From assembly GCA_015183035.1 (NCBI GenBank), contig JACZZP010000020.1:186001-250000 (forward strand): DNA of 64,000 bases. The letters are read 5' to 3'. Shown piece after piece: positions 12,395 to 26,584 of this stretch. The notes under the pieces were generated by a model. The model was not told the DNA's origin. It saw only the letters and a program-made list of their open reading frames with translations, and ran no database searches. The position numbers and the translations under genes are program-made. The stretch comes from Meloidogyne chitwoodi. Lineage: Eukaryota; Nematoda; Chromadorea; Rhabditida; Meloidogynidae. Position 1 is the first letter of the stretch. Each line of letters opens with the position of its first letter.

Positions 12395-13235
12395 ATGTTT
12401 AAAAAATCTTATTTGCCAAATTATCTTTCGGGATTTGGCTTCAAATTTAATTTTAATAAATATTTTTAAAAAATTGTATTCCTTATCTCAAAATCTCCAA
12501 TAATTTTAAAATTATTTTGTAAACATATAAACATTTATTTGATATTTTTTAATTTATAATTTTTAATATATTTATTAAATACATTTTGCAATTTATAATT
12601 TTCACAAAAATTTTTCTAAAAAAAATATTTTTAATTTTATTTTTTAATAATATTAATCTTATAACTTGAATGGTAAAAATCGGTTCTATGCTAAAATGTT
12701 TTTATGGTCCATAAAAAATAAGATAATTATTTGTTTTGAATAATTTATTAATAGCAGATTTAAATTAGTGGATTTTAATAATAGAATAAATTTAATTATT
12801 TAATTTATTATTTTAAATGTTTATTTTTATTTTAATAAAATGCTTGATAATTTAATAATATGAAATCTTTTTCAGTATTTTTATAAAATATTCTATTTTC
12901 TTATCTTATATATAAAATAAATATTAAATATATAGATTAAATTTAAAAATTTAAAGTTTGCAGTGAAGTTTTTTGTGTTTCCATATGTTTGTTAGAACAA
13001 AGGAATAATGTTACACATCAAATTCTATATTGTAGTATAAATAATATCCTATTTTAATATTTAAATTTATTTTTTAAATTATTATCTGTATTTATAATTT
13101 ATTTTTATATATTTCTCCTCCTTCTCCTGCATTCTCCCTCAGCCTTAATTTTAAAAATATTATATAAATATATACCTATGTATATTCTCTTGCTTTAATT
13201 ATTTTTTATAATTTGTTAAATTTGTATAAAAATAT
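12395..13235 (+). repeat. dispersed repeat family B, copy 2
   Basis: Copy 2 of the block described at 9280. It begins right after family C copy 1, lacks the 10020-10685 segment of copy 1, and keeps the pyrimidine-rich TCTCCTCCTTCTCCTGCATT tract at about 13112. It has no coding content. Confidence 0.85.
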
Positions 13236-14017
13236 AAGAAAAATATATTTAAAATTTATTTGATTTTGTTATATTTATTTTATAAAAACTGACTTAGTTT
13301 TCCAAGTTTAAGTATTTTAAAAGAAGAAATATTTATTTTTAACAGTTTTAAGAATATATTTTATTTTTTTTGTTGATTTACAAGTGGAAGATTAAATCTC
13401 AAAAAAAAAAATTTATTTTTTAAAATTATTAATTTTTTTAGCAAAAGAATTATTAACTTGTAAATATGAGAATTCGTTTTAATTTGTTAGCTATCTTATC
13501 ATTCTTAATAATAATTATGCATCTTCATTATTTCATAATTTCATAATACTACTATTTATTTTTTAAAATATTTATTTAATAAAATTTTTTAATTCTTATT
13601 TTTTTAGAAATTAATTATAAATGTTTATATAGTTATTTATGGTTCTACTTGAAGAACCTCAACTTTAATTTCTGGTAATAAAAAAAAATAATTAAATTTT
13701 TAGTTATTTAAGATTGTTTAAAATTTTTTATTTTAAAATCATTTTCGCTTATTTAAAATTATATTGTGGTAGTAGCTACAATTTAATTAAATATAAATTT
13801 TAATTCCACATTATTATTTAATTACTATTTTTTTATTAATTCCTTTTTAATTAAATATAGTAAAATTTATTTATTATATAAAGTAATTAAAGAGACTTTC
13901 CAATTAAAGTAAATGTAAAGGTGTAAGGTTAGTGAGTGCGCGAAATAATGCTAGAACTCTTATAATTTAGGTAAACACCAAATTTATTTGTAAACGTGCG
14001 CATCTCTTTTATTCGCA

Positions 14018-14140
14018 AAATTTTAAGAGTATCTACATCATACTTTGCATTTACTTGAGTAAAATATTAATTTTTTAAATAATTTATTAATATTTAAAAT
14101 ATTTTGAGTGTTAATAATTATTAAATATTATTAATTTATT
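14018..14140 (+). repeat. short dispersed repeat family I, copy 1
   Basis: TTTTAAGAGTATCTACATCA and the following AT-rich 100 bp match 24157-24270 (TTTTAAGAATTATCTACATC) in the same orientation. Function unknown. Confidence 0.6.
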
Positions 14141-14677
14141 TAATTTATTCTATTATTAATTAATTAAATAAATTTTATTATATCCTTTAATCATAAAATT
14201 AATTTTTATTATTTAAAATATGTTTACTTGATCAAACTCTATATATAGTATATAGGTAAATAGAAAATTAAATATAATTTTTAATTTTAATAAATTTAAT
14301 TAATTAAAATAATTTAAATATTTTATAACTATCTAAATAAAATTAATATAAAAATTTAAAAGATTAAAAAAATTTTTTACCTTTTTATTTTTTCATAATT
14401 ATTAATAAATAATTTAATTTTAACACATACATATGTATTATAGGAATTAATTTTAAATAAAATAAATTAATATACTAATATTTATTTATTAATTAAAAAT
14501 TTTGCCATCATAAAAATCATTTAATTCGTTAATCCGTGCCTCTATTTTTTAACAGTAAAAGAATATAATTAATTATTTAATTAATTATATTTAAATCAAC
14601 ATCATTAATAACAAGTGTTTTCAATTATCTTAGTGTAGTATAAAAATAATTTGATAAATAAATAAATATAGTCCCAA

Positions 14678-14716
14678 ATCTATCAATACAAGAGTGACAG
14701 ATTGTATTGGATAGAT
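14678..14716. other. hairpin-forming inverted repeat
   Basis: The left arm ATCTATCAATACAA (14678-14691) is complementary to the right arm TTGTATTGGATAGAT (14702-14716) apart from one bulged G. The loop is ten bases (GAGTGACAGA). This is much better paired and less A/T-only than chance palindromes nearby. It could be a transcript hairpin, the relic of a small element's ends, or chance. Confidence 0.6.
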
Positions 14717-15679
14717 GTTGCTACTAAAGTATTATTAAAAACACATTTATTTTAAATAAATATAATTGTTATAATTTTTTGAATTTAGTCGTCATTTGCC
14801 GAAGATTACTTTTCTTCATCAATATTATAAGCTATTATTTAACAAATTTAAAATTAGTTAAATAAGGATTATAAGCCAATAAAATAATTTTATTTAAATT
14901 ATTAAATTTATAATTTTAATTTTTATGTAAAAACTTTAAATATTTTTGTCTGAGTATCGCCATATTTTATTTTTACTAATTAAGCAATAAAATCATGCAA
15001 AATCAAAAGGTTTAACATATTTTTTTTGTTGAAATTATTGTTGAATATAAATTCATTGTTGTATAAAAATAACAATAATATTTGTTATTTGTATAAAATT
15101 AAAATTGTTAAGTAAAAAAATGAATTTTTATTTTAATATTTTTATTTATTTAAAATTATAATAATTATTATTTAATTAAATTAATTTAATATATATATTT
15201 AAAAAATTTATTTAAAAACAATAATATTTTATTCACTCTAAATTATTAATTTATTTTAATTTTTAGCTCATGTGGTTCTCCAAATCTTTTTTTATTGTCT
15301 TAGACACTTCATTATACATTACAATTTTTAGTTGTGCTATTCCAAAATAATAAACTGTATGAATTTCTATTTTTAATTAATTCCATAAATTTTTTAATTT
15401 ATTATTTTCTTTAACTTCCTTATTATTAATTTTAAAATTATTATTCAATTTTACAAATTTCTCATTTTTAATTTAATTAAATATTAGATAAAAACATTTT
15501 ATTAAAATAAATTAATATTTTTTTATTTTTTATTATAATTTACTACAAAAATTCACTTTAAAAATAAAACAAAATCAGAAAATTATAAAAATAAATATTT
15601 AAATTTATTTTTTATAAATAAGTAAATTAATTATTTTATTATTTAATTTTTATCATCAAAAATAATAGTTTAAAATGGA

Positions 15680-16870
15680 GTTATTCCAAAATTATTCGTC
15701 AGCCTATTTTAATTAATTATTAAATAAATATTTTAAAGAATAATTAAAACAATTATATGGATTCGAAACTTTTTTGTACGCTCAGTAATAAATTTTTATT
15801 TAATTTATTAACACAAAAATATTATTAATTTAATTATTAGTTTCATCACTTTTTGTTTAAAAATTAAAATCTTTTATTAAATTAATGTTTAATAAAATAA
15901 TTAATAAATTATTAATTTTAATAAAATAATTTTAATATATTTAATTATAAAATTTTTAAAGAATTTTTTTAAATAAGAGCTAATCATGTGTTTTTCCCTT
16001 TCTTTTTAACACCATATAATTTATATAAAAAATAATAATATAAAATTTTTTAATTTTATTTGAAGAATATTTTAAATTGTTTAATTATAAATTTCTAATT
16101 AATTTAGTAAAAAAATTATTTTAGCTTTTACTATTTTTTAAAAATAAATATTAAAATTTAATTTTATTATTTTAAAATTTATTTAAATATATTTTTAACA
16201 AAATTAATATTTATGTTAATAATTTAATAAATTTTAAAAATATAAAAATGTAAAATACTCTGCCCATGTAATTTTGAAAAAACACTTCTATTCCCGTATA
16301 AAAATAATATAATAAATTAAAAAATTATTTTAAGAAGGTATATTTAATTTTTAAACAATCGTACGCTGTGTTGTTCTCTCAAATGCTGTCCATGTTATAC
16401 CAAATTTAGAAATCCAATAATTTCTATTTTTTTAAATTAAAATTCATAATTTATTTTAATAATTTAAATATTATTTTCACCTCTAATATTTACAAATATA
16501 TCTTTCTGAGGTTTATTAAAATCAAACTATTTAATTTTATTCAAATTTTATCTTCAAAAAATATAATAATTGAAGTATTAATTTTAATTATAAGTATTTA
16601 TGAATTAATTCTCAATAAAATAATTTAGCTTATATTTGGCCATAAATTAAATAAACATTTGTTTTTATATGAAAATTATATTTTAGATAAGAGAATTAAT
16701 AAATATAATTTTATTTGTCTGGATCATATTTTATTAAATATTTATTTAACCTATAGGTATGAGAAATTAATTTATGTTTTTGTTTTATTATCTGCTTGCA
16801 TCAATGCTTGCATGTCTGCTTGTAATTATTCAAAAAATATTTTTTTTTAATTTTTTATAAATATATTTTT
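15680..16870 (+). repeat. dispersed repeat family C, copy 2
   Basis: Second copy of the block at 11045-12355. The ORF at 16659-16850 lies across its end and encodes part of the CTGCTTGCAT repeat (ACINACMSACN). The matching region of copy 1 does not keep this frame, so it is not treated as a gene. Confidence 0.85.
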
Positions 16871-17089
16871 TTTTTAACTATAATAAATTAATAATTTATT
16901 TAGCTTCTTAATTTAAAATTAATATTATTATTTAATTTATTTAAATTATTTTTTATCTGTTCAATATTCTTGTACTAAAAACAAGTTTAATCAAGCATAC
17001 GTTTTCTTTTTTTACTTGTCGCAATAATTTTAGTTCTATTAGACGAATAAAAAATTGTTAATTTTTTAATTATTTCAATTTAATTATAT

Positions 17090-20060
17090 TTTTATTTTAT
17101 TTAGATTTTTAATTCTATTTATTAAAAAAATAAATTAAATAAATTAACTATTTTTTTAATTTTAAAATTTTTATAATTAGGTTTATTAAATTTAATATTA
17201 CTATAAATATTTATATTAATTTAAATGTTAATGTTATTGTGTCACCAAAATTTTTATACATACATATATTGGAAAAATAAAATTTTTTTTAAATTCATAT
17301 ATTTATTTTCTTTTTATTTTGTTATTATGTAGTTGAGTAACTTGGGTTGATTAATTAATTACATTTTTTATAAAAATATAGATTAGTTTTAAGAATAAAT
17401 AAAATTAATTATTTAATTTAATCTTTTAATTTATTATATAAAAATAATTTTTTAATAAATTATTTAATTAATTAATTAATTAATTAATTTAATATATATA
17501 TGAAGAAAAAAGTAAAAGCTGCAAGCACTTTGCAAGAAAAAATTATTTCATTTTTAATTTTTTCTTCAAAATTAATTTATTATTTTCCAATTTATTAAAA
17601 TCATTTTAACTTGATAAATCATCCTCTTTAGAAATGTTTATTTTGTTAAAAAATAAATTAATTTTTTTAACATTCATTATAATTTTATTTTTAAAATATT
17701 AACTTTAATATTCAATAAAATAATATAAAATTAATAATTGTAAATATTATTTAAATTATTATAAAATTATTTTTTTTTTATTTTTTAGGGATAGAAAAAG
17801 CTAATTTTGTATTTTTAATTATGAAATTGCTCATGTAGATCAATCTATAATTAATTGCCATTAATGAATCTGTAGATTTAGTAGTTTTAATATTTAAATT
17901 AATTAATTTATTTAAAATAAAAATGTTCCAATCGTAGTGAATAAGCATTTCTTGTCCTGGAAATTAAAAATGTTAAAATTTTGAGAAGAATTGTTTTTTG
18001 TCAGATAGCATATTTTAATTAAATTAATTTCTTCAATCTAATATTTATATAAATTATTATTTTAACTTTTATTAAAATTAATTATTTTATTATATTTAAA
18101 TTATTTTTTAAAAATTTTATTTAATTCGCCGCGTAATTTTTTTTAATAAAAAAATTGAGATATGTACACATGAAATTCCATTGATGAATAAATAATATAA
18201 TAAAGTAAAATTAAATTAATATATTTTAAATAATTAAAATGTTAATATTAATATTTATTTAATAAAATAATTTAAATAAATTAAAAATAAATTTATTTTT
18301 TTATATATTTTTAAAAAATTTTACAAATATTTTAATATAATTATAAAGATGATTAAAACTTTCTTGTAATAAAAATTTAATTTCATTAGAATTAATTTAA
18401 ATTTAAAATATAATTTTTTCTTGTAATTTAAATTTGCTTCCGAATAACATAGGCTGAGATTTTAAGTCCATTTGTCATACTCAGCCTAATTTGAGTATCT
18501 TTTGATTAATAATAATTTTTATTATTTTTTAACTAATTATTATTTATTTTAATTTAAATATTAATTAAATTACTTTTTTTATTTTTTTTTGTTTATTTTA
18601 AATAATTATTTATTTTTTAAAATTAATTTTGATAACTTTCGCAACAATACTTTTGATTTGATTCTTATATTTTTATTTAATTTAATTATGTCTATTTATA
18701 ATATTTAAATAATTTTATTTAAATAATTAATTTAATTGCGAATAATGCAATTACAATTGCTATGATGGTGAATGATATGTTTTATTAAAAATTAATTTAT
18801 TTATAAAAATATTATTTAATTTTTATTTAAAATAAATTATTTATCAATTTTTTATAACTTTAAGTTTTACTTATTAAATTAAATTATTAATCAAAATTTA
18901 ATTTAATATTATTTGATATATTAAGAATATTCAATTGTAAATTTTTTAATTTAATTTTTTTTCTATTATTTAAATTATTTTATACGATTTAATATTTATA
19001 ATATGTAATAATTTTTTTTAATACGTTAGCAAACATTGTAAATAAACTTAGGTATTAAAACCAAAATTTAAAAATAATAATTTTTAACTTTTTTTTTCAA
19101 TTAATCTTTATCAAAATTAATTTAATTTTTATAAATTAATAAATTAAACGTTAAATATAAAATAAATTTGTTCTATAATTAATTTAACTAAATTAAATAA
19201 TAAAAGATTTGAATTTTATTTTTTAATTAAGTAGTATAATAATTTATTAATTTTGTTTTTTAGGGACAGCAACCTTAAAACACAGACCAAACTTTCCCAG
19301 CAAATTCCTCCGAAAATCCATTGCTCTGCAATTAAATTAATTACTAATTTTAAAAGTGTAGAGTTAACAATTTTTACATAAATTGGATAATTAAATACAA
19401 ATAATAAATTTAAAATAATTTATAAAATTAATTAATTAAAATTTAATTTAATATTTTTATATAATTAATATAAAATACTGAAAATTGATCTCTTCTTGAT
19501 GCTTTCTTAACTTCCAATTTATATATTTTATTTTTATTAATTTATTAAATAATTTTTTAAAAATCGTCCGTGTTACAAATTAAAATTCTCAGAATATTTC
19601 CGTTGTTAGGTATTAAACAAATTTATCCATTTCATCAAATTTTATTTAATAAATTTATTTCATTTTTATTTTATTTTATTTAAACATTAATTTATTTATA
19701 ATTAAATTAATTTAAGAATTAATTTTTTTTTTAAACTTATAATTTGATAATAATAATTAATTAAAGTATACTTGATCTCTATAAAATTAATTTAGTTAAA
19801 AAATATGTTTTTTTATGCATTAGAGGTTTTGGCGACATAGAAGATGGGTTTCTTGTGTGTTTAATAAATTAATTTTTTTTAAATTAAATATTATAATTAT
19901 TAGACTAATAAATCTAAAAAGCTTTATTTTGGTCTAAATTTAATATTTTTTATAATCAAATATATATTTATTTTAAATAAATTTAGTTATAAAGTTTAAT
20001 AAAAAAAGTATTTTTTAATATTAAATTAAATTTTAAAAATTAAATTTTAATTTAAATCCA
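17090..20060 (+). repeat. dispersed repeat family D, copy 1 (long, about 3 kb)
   Basis: This block aligns with 20935-24740 in the same orientation, forming a near-tandem duplication. Landmarks are GTCACCAAAATTTTTATA (17241; TATCACCAAAATTTTTATA at 21399), TTAATTCGCCGCGTAATTT (18122; 21847), ATACGTTAGCAAACATTGTA (19020; 22700), AAAATCCATTGCTCTGCAAT (19312; 22932) and ATTTATCCATTTCATCAAAT (19620; 23278). No open coding frame is shared by the two copies. Confidence 0.9.
17463..17490. repeat. (TTAA)n microsatellite
   Basis: About seven perfect TTAA/AATT tetranucleotide units in a row lie inside family D copy 1. Confidence 0.9.
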
Positions 20061-21060
20061 AAATATGTGTAGATTATAAGATATATTCGTTATTATTTAT
20101 CATATTTAAAAATTTATATTATTTATTATTATAATTTAAATGAAAATATTTTTAATTAAAAATTTAGTGAATTAATTTTAAAATATTTGTGATTAAGAAA
20201 GTAATTATTATTTAAAAATTCAATCTTCACTTTTGATCTTTTTATAAATAATAAATAAAAATATAAAAATTTAAAAAATATATGATAATGAAAATTTTTC
20301 TTGACGGTTTGATAATTTAAAATTTTTATTTTTTGTTATTTTAAAATTTAATGAAGGCAACAAAATTGCTTTTATTTAACTAACATTTATTGCTAATTTT
20401 ATTAAATTTGCAATTAAATTAAAATTGTACTTTAGGAAAATATATTTTAAAAATTTCGAATATTAATTAGTTTTGTCATGAATTTTTTTTATTTTTTTAA
20501 CCAATGAGCAGAAAAATGAATATAATTATTTTTTATTTATTTTAACTAATTGCTTGTAATATTGTCAAGGTCCTCGATTTTTTTGTTAAGATGAACTTAA
20601 TTTATTTATTAAAAAATAAATTTAGAAATTAAATGATTTAGATATATCAATAATATTTTAATAAAATTTATTTTAAATAAAAATTGTAAATTTTAAATAT
20701 TTTTAATAAGTAAAATGTTTTAATTTTCTTTAGCTATAATTTTATAAATTTTAAATTTAATTTTTAAAATTAAAAAAAAAATATAAAAAATTTTATATTT
20801 TGATTTAATAATTTATTTGATACTTTTTTTATATAAAATATATTTTTATAATATCATTAAAAATTTTTGACAATTTTTTTGTTGCAGTGGGACATTTTTA
20901 TCGCTTTGAATTTTATTTTATTTATATTTTTAATTTTGATTTATTAAAAAAAAAATAATTTAAATAAACTATTTTTTTAATTTTAAAATTTTTATAATTA
21001 ATTTTATTGAATATAATATTATAAATATTTATATTTATTATTTTAATTTAATGTATTGTA

Positions 21061-21392
21061 ATGGGTGTGGATAATTATTATGGGGGAAGGGGAAGCCACA
21101 AGGTCTGTTCGAGAGCGTCCGATTGTATTAATCCATGGAAGGATCAATGTCGGAGCCCGATTGGGATGTAATTAGTATAAAAAGATATAGTTAATCTGAA
21201 TACACCTAAAGTCTACCCCGAATCCCCAAAACTAGAAATATAGTAAAACTACATTAACAAATATTATTTATCCAATTAAAATAACAAATTAATATGAAAA
21301 GTGGTATGGAGGATTATATGTGTTAGAAAGGGGGAAAAGCATTTAAATAGTACTTGAGGCCCCGCCTTAACAGTTGGCAATGATTGGGGCAC
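21061..21392. mobile_element. GC-rich insertion of about 330 bp, unclassified
   Basis: This segment breaks the alignment of family D copy 2 with copy 1 (pre-insertion sequence near 17225-17245). It is far richer in G+C than its surroundings and contains GGGGGAAGGGGAAGCC, CTGTTCGAGAGCG (loosely like a pol III B box) and a TATAAAAAG motif near 21177. The flanks show an imperfect duplication (TATTGTA on the left, TATAGTA on the right, where copy 1 has TATTGTG). I found no convincing terminal inverted repeats, poly(A) tail or ORF. A decayed SINE-like element, an LTR fragment or a MITE are all possible. Confidence 0.6.
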
Positions 21393-23553
21393 GTTATAGT
21401 ATCACCAAAATTTTTATATAGGTATTGGAAAAATAAAATTTTTTTAAATTCATATATTTCTTTTCTTTTTATTTTGTTATTAAGTAGTTGAGTAAGTTGG
21501 TTTGATTAATTATTTAAATTTTTTATAAATATAGATTAGTTTTGAAAATAAATAAAATTAATTATTTAATTTAAACTTTTAATTTATTATAAAAAAATAA
21601 ATTTTTAATAAATTATTTAATTAATTAAATTTAATATATAAAATAAATAAAAGCTGCAAGCATTGGTCGCAAGTAATAATTTTTTCATTTTGAATTTGTT
21701 CTTCAAAAGTAAATTATTATTTATGCTTTTTTTATCAGATAGTATATTTTAATTAAATTAATTTCTTCAATCTAATATTTATATAAATTATTATTTTAAC
21801 TTTTATTAAAATTAATTATTTTATTATATTTTTTTTAATTTTATTTAATTCGCCGCGTAATTTTTTTTTTTGAAATAAAAAAATTGTGATACACATGAAA
21901 TTCCATTGTTAATAAATGATTAATAATAAAAATAAATTAAAAATTAATTTATTTTTTTATATATTTTTTTAATTTTTTTCAGATATTTTAAATATAATTA
22001 TAAGGATGATTAAAATTTTCTTTAATAAAAATTAAATTTCATTAGAATTAAATTAATTTTTTTTGATAAAAAATATAAATTTATAAAATATAATTTTTTG
22101 TAATGCTGTCCAATTAAGATAAGACTATTATGAAAATTTCAAGTCCATTTGTCATACTCAGCCTACTTTGAGTATCTTTTTATTAATAATAATTTTAATT
22201 ATTTTTTAACTACTTTTATTATTCATTTTAATTTAAATATTAATTAAATTAGTTTTATTTTTATTTATTAATATTTAATTTTGTTTATTTTAAATAATTA
22301 TTTATTTTTTTTAAATTAATTTTGATAACGTTGACTTTAATATTCTCGATTTAATTTCTTATATTTTCTATTTTATTTAATTATGTCTATATCTAATATT
22401 TAAATAATTTTAAATAAATAATTTGGTAATATTGCAAATAATGCTATTATAATTGCCAGCAGTTAATGTAATGTTTTATTAAAAATTAATTTAATTAAGC
22501 TAAATATTATCTAATTTTTATTTAAAATAAATTATTTAGCAATTTTTATAATAATTTTTAATTATTAATTTAAATTATTAACTAAAATTTAATATTATTT
22601 ATTAATATATTAAGGATATTCATTTGTAAATTTTTTAATTTATATTTTTCTATTAAGTAAATTATTTTATACGATTTAAATTTATAATAATAATTTTTTT
22701 AATACGTTAGCAAACATTGTAAATAAAATTAGGTATTAAAACCAAAAGTTTAAAATTTAAAAAATTATTATTTTTAACTTTTTTTTAATAATTAATCTTT
22801 ATCAAAATTAATTTAATTAAATAACAAAGATTTAACTTTTATTTTTTAATTAAGTAGAATAATAATTTATTAATTTTGTTATAGATAAAGTAGATTTAAA
22901 CATTTTAGAAATTTCACTACAGATTAATGCGAAAATCCATTGCTCTGCAATTACTATAGAAAGTGTATTGTTAGCAATTTATACATAAATTTGATAATTA
23001 AATAAAAATAATAAATTTAGAATAATTTATAAAATTAATTAATTAAAATTTAATTTAATATTTTTTATATAATTAATATAAAATACTGACATTGATCTCT
23101 TCTTTCATCTTATTTAACTTGCCATTAATAAATTTTATAAGCTTAATTATAGCCAAATTATACAAAATTAATTTAAATTATATAAATCTATTTTTATTAA
23201 TTTATTAAATAATTTTTTAAAAATCTTTCAGTGTTAAAAAAATAATTCTCCGTACATTTTGGTTAGGTATTAAACGAATTTATCCATTTCATCAAATTTT
23301 ATTTAGGTAATAAATTTATTTAATTTTTTTATTAAATTATAATTGGATAATAATAATTAATATGTATACTTGATGTCTATAAAATTAATTTACATAAAAA
23401 AATATTTTTATTTTTTTGTAGATTAGACTGCTTTTTAACGCATAAGACGGTTTTTTTTTGTTTATATTTTTTAAATTAAATATTATAATTATTAGAATAA
23501 TAAAGCTAAAAAGCTTTATATTGGTATAAATTTAATATTTTTTATAATCAAAT

Positions 23554-24644
23554 TTATGTAATCTTGAGTAAAATATAGTCAACAACACTCTTAAATAGAC
23601 AATAATTTAATTTCATAAATTATGTTAATTGTTAATAAAATAATATTTATGTAGTATTTTGTTATTAAAATATATTTTAAATAAATATTTTTTGGTATTT
23701 TAAATAAATCTTTTTTGGTTAAATAAGTTATTAGAAAGAGTATGATAATTTTTATTTTTCTGAATAAAAGGAGAAATGACAAAGAGTGAGGAGAAAACCT
23801 CCTTTTATAGTCAAAAAAAAAAAGATAAGAAAAAAGTTAAATATATAAAAAGCGAAAAATAACAAATTATAAAAGAGTAAAAACATTAGGGTATTGATGT
23901 AATTTTTTAAAGAAAATTTTTTTCTATAATATATGTATAATTATATTTTTTTCATGTTCATTTCAATGAGATTTTCTTAGGCAATAACAGGTATATACTT
24001 TTTTATTATAAAATTTTAGTTAAAGGATTTTTTTCTTCATTATGGTAATTATTTTTTTTCATTTGAATTTTTTGAAATTTCGTTTTAAAAATATTTAATT
24101 TAATATACTATAGCTTTTTATATTTTAAATCTGTTTAAATTATGTACGTCAGTTTTAAGAATTATCTACATCATCCTTAACTTTATTTAAGTAAAATATG
24201 TATTAATTTTTTAAATAAATAATTTATGAATTTTTAAAATATTTAGAGTTGTATTTTTTATAAGTATTATTTTAAGTAATAAATTTAATTTTTAATGAAA
24301 ATGATAATTTTAATTGTATATAGTAAGTCTTTAGCGGATATTTTAATTTTTTTTATAAGTTATTTCTTTAATAAAATCCAAATATATTTTTAAATTTTTA
24401 TAATTTAGTTTTCAACAAAATAAATAAATAAAGTAGGTTGCAAAATTAAAAATTAATTTAATTCAAATTTTTTTTGAATTGATTATCTCCTTCCTCATGT
24501 TGATAAATTTATTGGTGTCGCTGTTTATATAAATATTTTAAATAGGTAATTAAATATTTAATCCAATAATTATTTTTATATTTTTTAAAATACTTAATCC
24601 GGTGATTTGTAAAAATATTTTATTTTAAATAGAATTTTTAAATT
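23554..24644. mobile_element. insertion of about 1.1 kb in family D copy 2
   Basis: This segment is absent from family D copy 1. Each boundary has AAATTTAT (about 23549 and 24645), a possible 8-bp target duplication, but in sequence this AT-rich the match is weak evidence. The insert includes a short family I copy (24157-24270) and a purine-rich tract at 23770-23880. The minus-strand ORF at 23591-23782 encodes an Ile/Leu/Lys-rich peptide that I treat as compositional. Confidence 0.5.
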
Positions 24645-24740
24645 TATTTTAAATAAATTTAGTTATAAATTTTAATAAAAAAGTATTTTTTTAATATTAT
24701 ATTAATTTTAAAAATTAAATTTAAATCGAATAATTTTTTA

Positions 24741-26584
24741 AATTTAATTTTGTCTCCTTCGATTGACTCAATATTGCTTCTTCTAGTTTTAGCATTTTAT
24801 TAAATGATATTTTTATTAAATATTTATTTATTTTTATTATTTAAAAATTATTAATGTAATTATTAAATTTTTTTAATTTTTTTAAATATATATTAATATT
24901 AAATTTATTTTGATCTTTACCGTTGCCAATTATATACTCTCGAATTCCATTTAAAAATCAATTTAAATAAATTGAATTGAAATTAAAATATTATTAAAAT
25001 TAAATTAATATATAAATATTTTTTAGTAATTTTAAAATAAAAATTGTTATAGAATTTAATCAAATTAATTTATTTGTCTTGAAAAGAATTGATCATATGT
25101 TCTTTTTCATTTAAGTATAAGACTTAATAATTTAATTTTTTTAATTTTATTTTTGAAAAAAAATAAATTATAAAAATTTATAAAGACAACTTTTTTTGTA
25201 AATTTAATATGCGAAGGTTTGCAAAATCTCCATTTTTGATTTTCCTCACTTTTAAATTTGCAAATCTATTATAGGAATTATATTTTTTTAAATTTAATTT
25301 TTTTAAATTTAATATTTTTTTACATTAATTTTTTTAATTTAAATTTTTATTAAAATTGAAAAATTCTTCCATAATAAATACCTTTCATTTTATAAAATAA
25401 ATTTTAATAAAAATTTATTAAAAAAAGTAAATTAATTTTAATTAATTTTAATTTTTTTATTAAATTTTAAATAATTTTATTTTTAAAAAATACAATTCTG
25501 TTATTTATTAATTATTTTTATATAATTTTTATTTCAATTTCATTAATTTTCTTTGTGATATAAATTAAATATTTGACCCTTTTATCCATTGCCGTTTTAT
25601 ATTTTTTGACCTTTATTAAACCCTGGCAATATTACATAATTTCCATGCCTATATATAGCCTCTCGTTTCTCGCACAAATGCCTTTTTTTTCCCTTCATAA
25701 TTGTAGACTCTTTTAAATTATTAAGCGTCGCTTTATTATTGATATTGGACTAAATAAATATTTTATAATTTCTTAAATTAATTAAATTAAATAATTCCGT
25801 CTCGTCTCAAATAAATAAATAATATTAAATTAATTCTGACTTCTTCTTTTTGGGCTCATGTCAATAAAATTATCGCTTCCTCAATGCCGAAATCAAAATA
25901 TTGCTTTCCTCTAATTTATTTCAAAATATATATTATTAAATATTAAAAATTAAATAAATATTTAGCATTTTTATTTAATTAATGATAAAATTTTGATTAG
26001 TAATTTAACAAAATAAATTTTTTAAATTCTAATAAATATAAATTTTAATTTTATTACCAATTAAATTAAATTTTTAAAATAAGCGTTTAGATCGATTTTC
26101 ATTATTTGAATTTTGAGAAATGCTATGCCACAGAAAAAGCTAGCATTTAATTAACAATATATATTTATATATTAATATTATTTTAAAAACATATAAAATT
26201 GAATTAAATTTTAATTCATAATTAAAAAATTTTTAATTGTTAAGGACTCGTAGGTAAATTTTTTAGATACAATTTTTAATTTATAAATTAAATCATTATT
26301 TTTCATAATATATATTTTTTTAAATTTTATTTAATAAAAATATCTTTTAATTAAATTATTAATTATATGTATTTTAAGTTTTTTTTCAAAAAGCTTTGGT
26401 ATTAAATAACATGTGTTTGTTGACTATAAATCGAATAAAATATTGTTTTGATAAAATATTTTTAATAGAAATTTCAGATTAATTAATTTTATTATTTTTA
26501 TTTTCAACTTTTTTTTTGAATTTTTTTAGGAAAGAAAAAAATTAATTTTTTTAAATTAATGCTTTGAATTGCAAAATTATTTAA
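24741..26584. other. gene-free AT-rich sequence
   Basis: No ORF or splice-bounded exon could be supported. A moderately GC-richer stretch at 25570-25900 (with CCATTGCCGTTTTAT and CTCTCGTTTCTCGCACAAAT) shows no recognisable product on either strand. Confidence 0.5.

Larger units (their letters stand above)
13240..15670. other. gene-free AT-rich sequence
   Basis: No gene is supported. The stretch contains a small repeat at 14018-14140 (shared with 24157-24270) and a hairpin at 14678-14716, both listed separately. The GC-richer patch near 13915-14020 gives no open frame of note. Confidence 0.55.
20935..24740 (+). repeat. dispersed repeat family D, copy 2, with two insertions
   Basis: Second long copy of family D. 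Comparison with copy 1 shows two extra pieces: a GC-rich segment at about 21061-21392 and an AT-rich segment of about 1.1 kb at 23554-24644. After the second insertion the match resumes with TTATTTTAAATAAATTTAG (24645 against 19968). Confidence 0.88.
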
